Part shown: positions 49,147 to 49,476 of the stretch, piece by piece
Layout of the letters: each line of letters opens with the position of its first letter
Position numbering within the stretch: position 1 is the stretch's first letter
Assembly (NCBI GenBank): GCA_964437145.1
Contig: CAYTFW010000021.1
Span: 1 to 49,476 of the forward strand
Reading direction: 5' to 3'
Source of the DNA: JAFAZJ01 sp964437145
Lineage (GTDB): Bacteria > Pseudomonadota > Alphaproteobacteria > Reyranellales > Reyranellaceae
Length of the DNA stretch: 49,476 nt
Position numbers and translations under genes: made by a program
Notes under the pieces: model-generated
Seen by the model: only the letters and a program-made list of their open reading frames with translations
Database searches by the model: none
What the model was told of the DNA's origin: nothing

Positions 49147-49476
49147 CTAGTCGCCGCCGATCGGCACGCCCATCGCGACCGCCTGGGCATGCACCTGCGC
49201 ATCCGGCCGGGTCGGCCCTCCCGGCGGGATGTAGAGCGTCGAGGCGGCGGACAGCTCGACCGTCGCGAGCCCGGTGATCGGGATCCAGCTGATGCGCGGC
49301 CGGCAGCCGAACTGGACGGCCGCCTCATAGACCGCGACACGATGGGTCGGCGCGAAGAACCGCCCGAGCTTGCTGATCAGCAGCGGCATCAGCGGCGTTT
49401 CGTAGCGCCCCATCGGGCTGTAGCCCTCGTTGCCGAGAATGCCGATCTGCCAGAGCACGAGCGCGCTGGCGGGATC
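49147..49476 (-). CDS. partial SAM methyltransferase, tetrapyrrole-methylase-like (C-terminal part)
   Basis: An open frame that enters from the right edge of the window; about 109 residues are visible and the start is outside. It reads LVLWQIGILGNEGYSPMGRY, later LGRFFAPTHRVAVYEAAVQF, and ends with LSAASTLYIPPGGPTRPDAQ. The order VYEA, a Cys-Arg-Pro turn and STLYIPP is that of tetrapyrrole-methylase-fold enzymes, which include borosin peptide N-methyltransferases. I judge by pattern, not by a full alignment. It is followed after 10 bases by the subtilase. Confidence 0.5.
   Translation of the reverse strand, partial: DPASALVLWQIGILGNEGYSPMGRYETPLMPLLISKLGRFFAPTHRVAVYEAAVQFGCRPRISWIPITGLATVELSAASTLYIPPGGPTRPDAQVHAQAVAMGVPIGGD

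Noticed and set aside
1..49476. CRISPR array, tRNA or rRNA genes
   Set aside because: I saw no regularly spaced direct repeats and no recognisable tRNA T-loop/acceptor pairs or rRNA sequence when reading; a covariance-model scan would be needed to be certain.

Overview
The window is high-GC DNA (roughly two-thirds G+C by eye) with dense, mostly short operons. The gene mix points to an alphaproteobacterium of the soil or water heterotroph kind, for example Reyranella- or Bradyrhizobium-like: Bug-type solute receptors, LLM flavin oxidoreductases, amidohydrolases, CaiB-type CoA transferase, MaoC, GFA, PolX with a PHP domain, and FNR/FixK-type boxes. The genus is a guess. I saw no rRNA or tRNA gene, no CRISPR array, no recognisable transposase and no prophage.

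Region 1 (1-2.3 kb) has an enolase-superfamily sugar-acid dehydratase followed by a Bug receptor. Region 2 (2.35-11.35 kb) looks like a low-oxygen or dormancy stress island: CBS-BON protein, a 31-aa membrane peptide, host-attachment family protein, a ribosome hibernation factor fused to a cold-shock domain, PolX, DUF3775 protein, a Lon-like protease with a degenerate P-loop, a UspA-like protein, a 47-aa peptide and a phosphoribosyltransferase. Five FNR/FixK-like boxes (two of them perfect TTGAT-N4-ATCAA) lie there, most of them centred 57-65 nt before a start codon. The set resembles hypoxia regulons such as mycobacterial DosR.

Region 3 (11.4-18.6 kb) has an LVIVD beta-propeller protein, an M20 amidohydrolase, a HigBA-type toxin-antitoxin pair with a twin palindromic operator, then amidohydrolase, MaoC and SDR genes. 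Region 4 (18.6-25.2 kb) is a patchwork of accessory genes (ABC-type receptor, HEAT-repeat and membrane protein pair, TetR and membrane protein pair, a YopT-like cysteine protease). The cargo modules are bounded by decayed copies of the ends of neighbouring genes: three SDR 3' ends and one amidohydrolase 5' end.

Region 5 (25.2-31.8 kb) is catabolic: two LLM oxidoreductases, a DadA-like FAD oxidase, GFA, Ldh-family dehydrogenase and a class-III aminotransferase, separated by palindromic repeats. Region 6 (31.8-34.4 kb) is a small accessory island. It holds the most striking gene in the window, a predicted ribosome-inactivating protein (rRNA N-glycosidase) with all five catalytic positions of the ricin/Shiga family, next to an unknown protein and a zinc-protease-like protein.

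Region 7 (34.4-43 kb) is again catabolic: D-aminoacylase, LLM, two GSTs, SDRs, CoA transferase and a Bug receptor. Region 8 (43.2-49.5 kb) has a protein with an HEPN-like RNxxAH motif, an orphan DUF433 gene, VOC and MipA genes, an AAA ATPase in AT-rich surroundings, and at the edge a subtilase next to a partial tetrapyrrole-methylase-like methyltransferase. At least five families of palindromic intergenic repeats are dispersed through the window.
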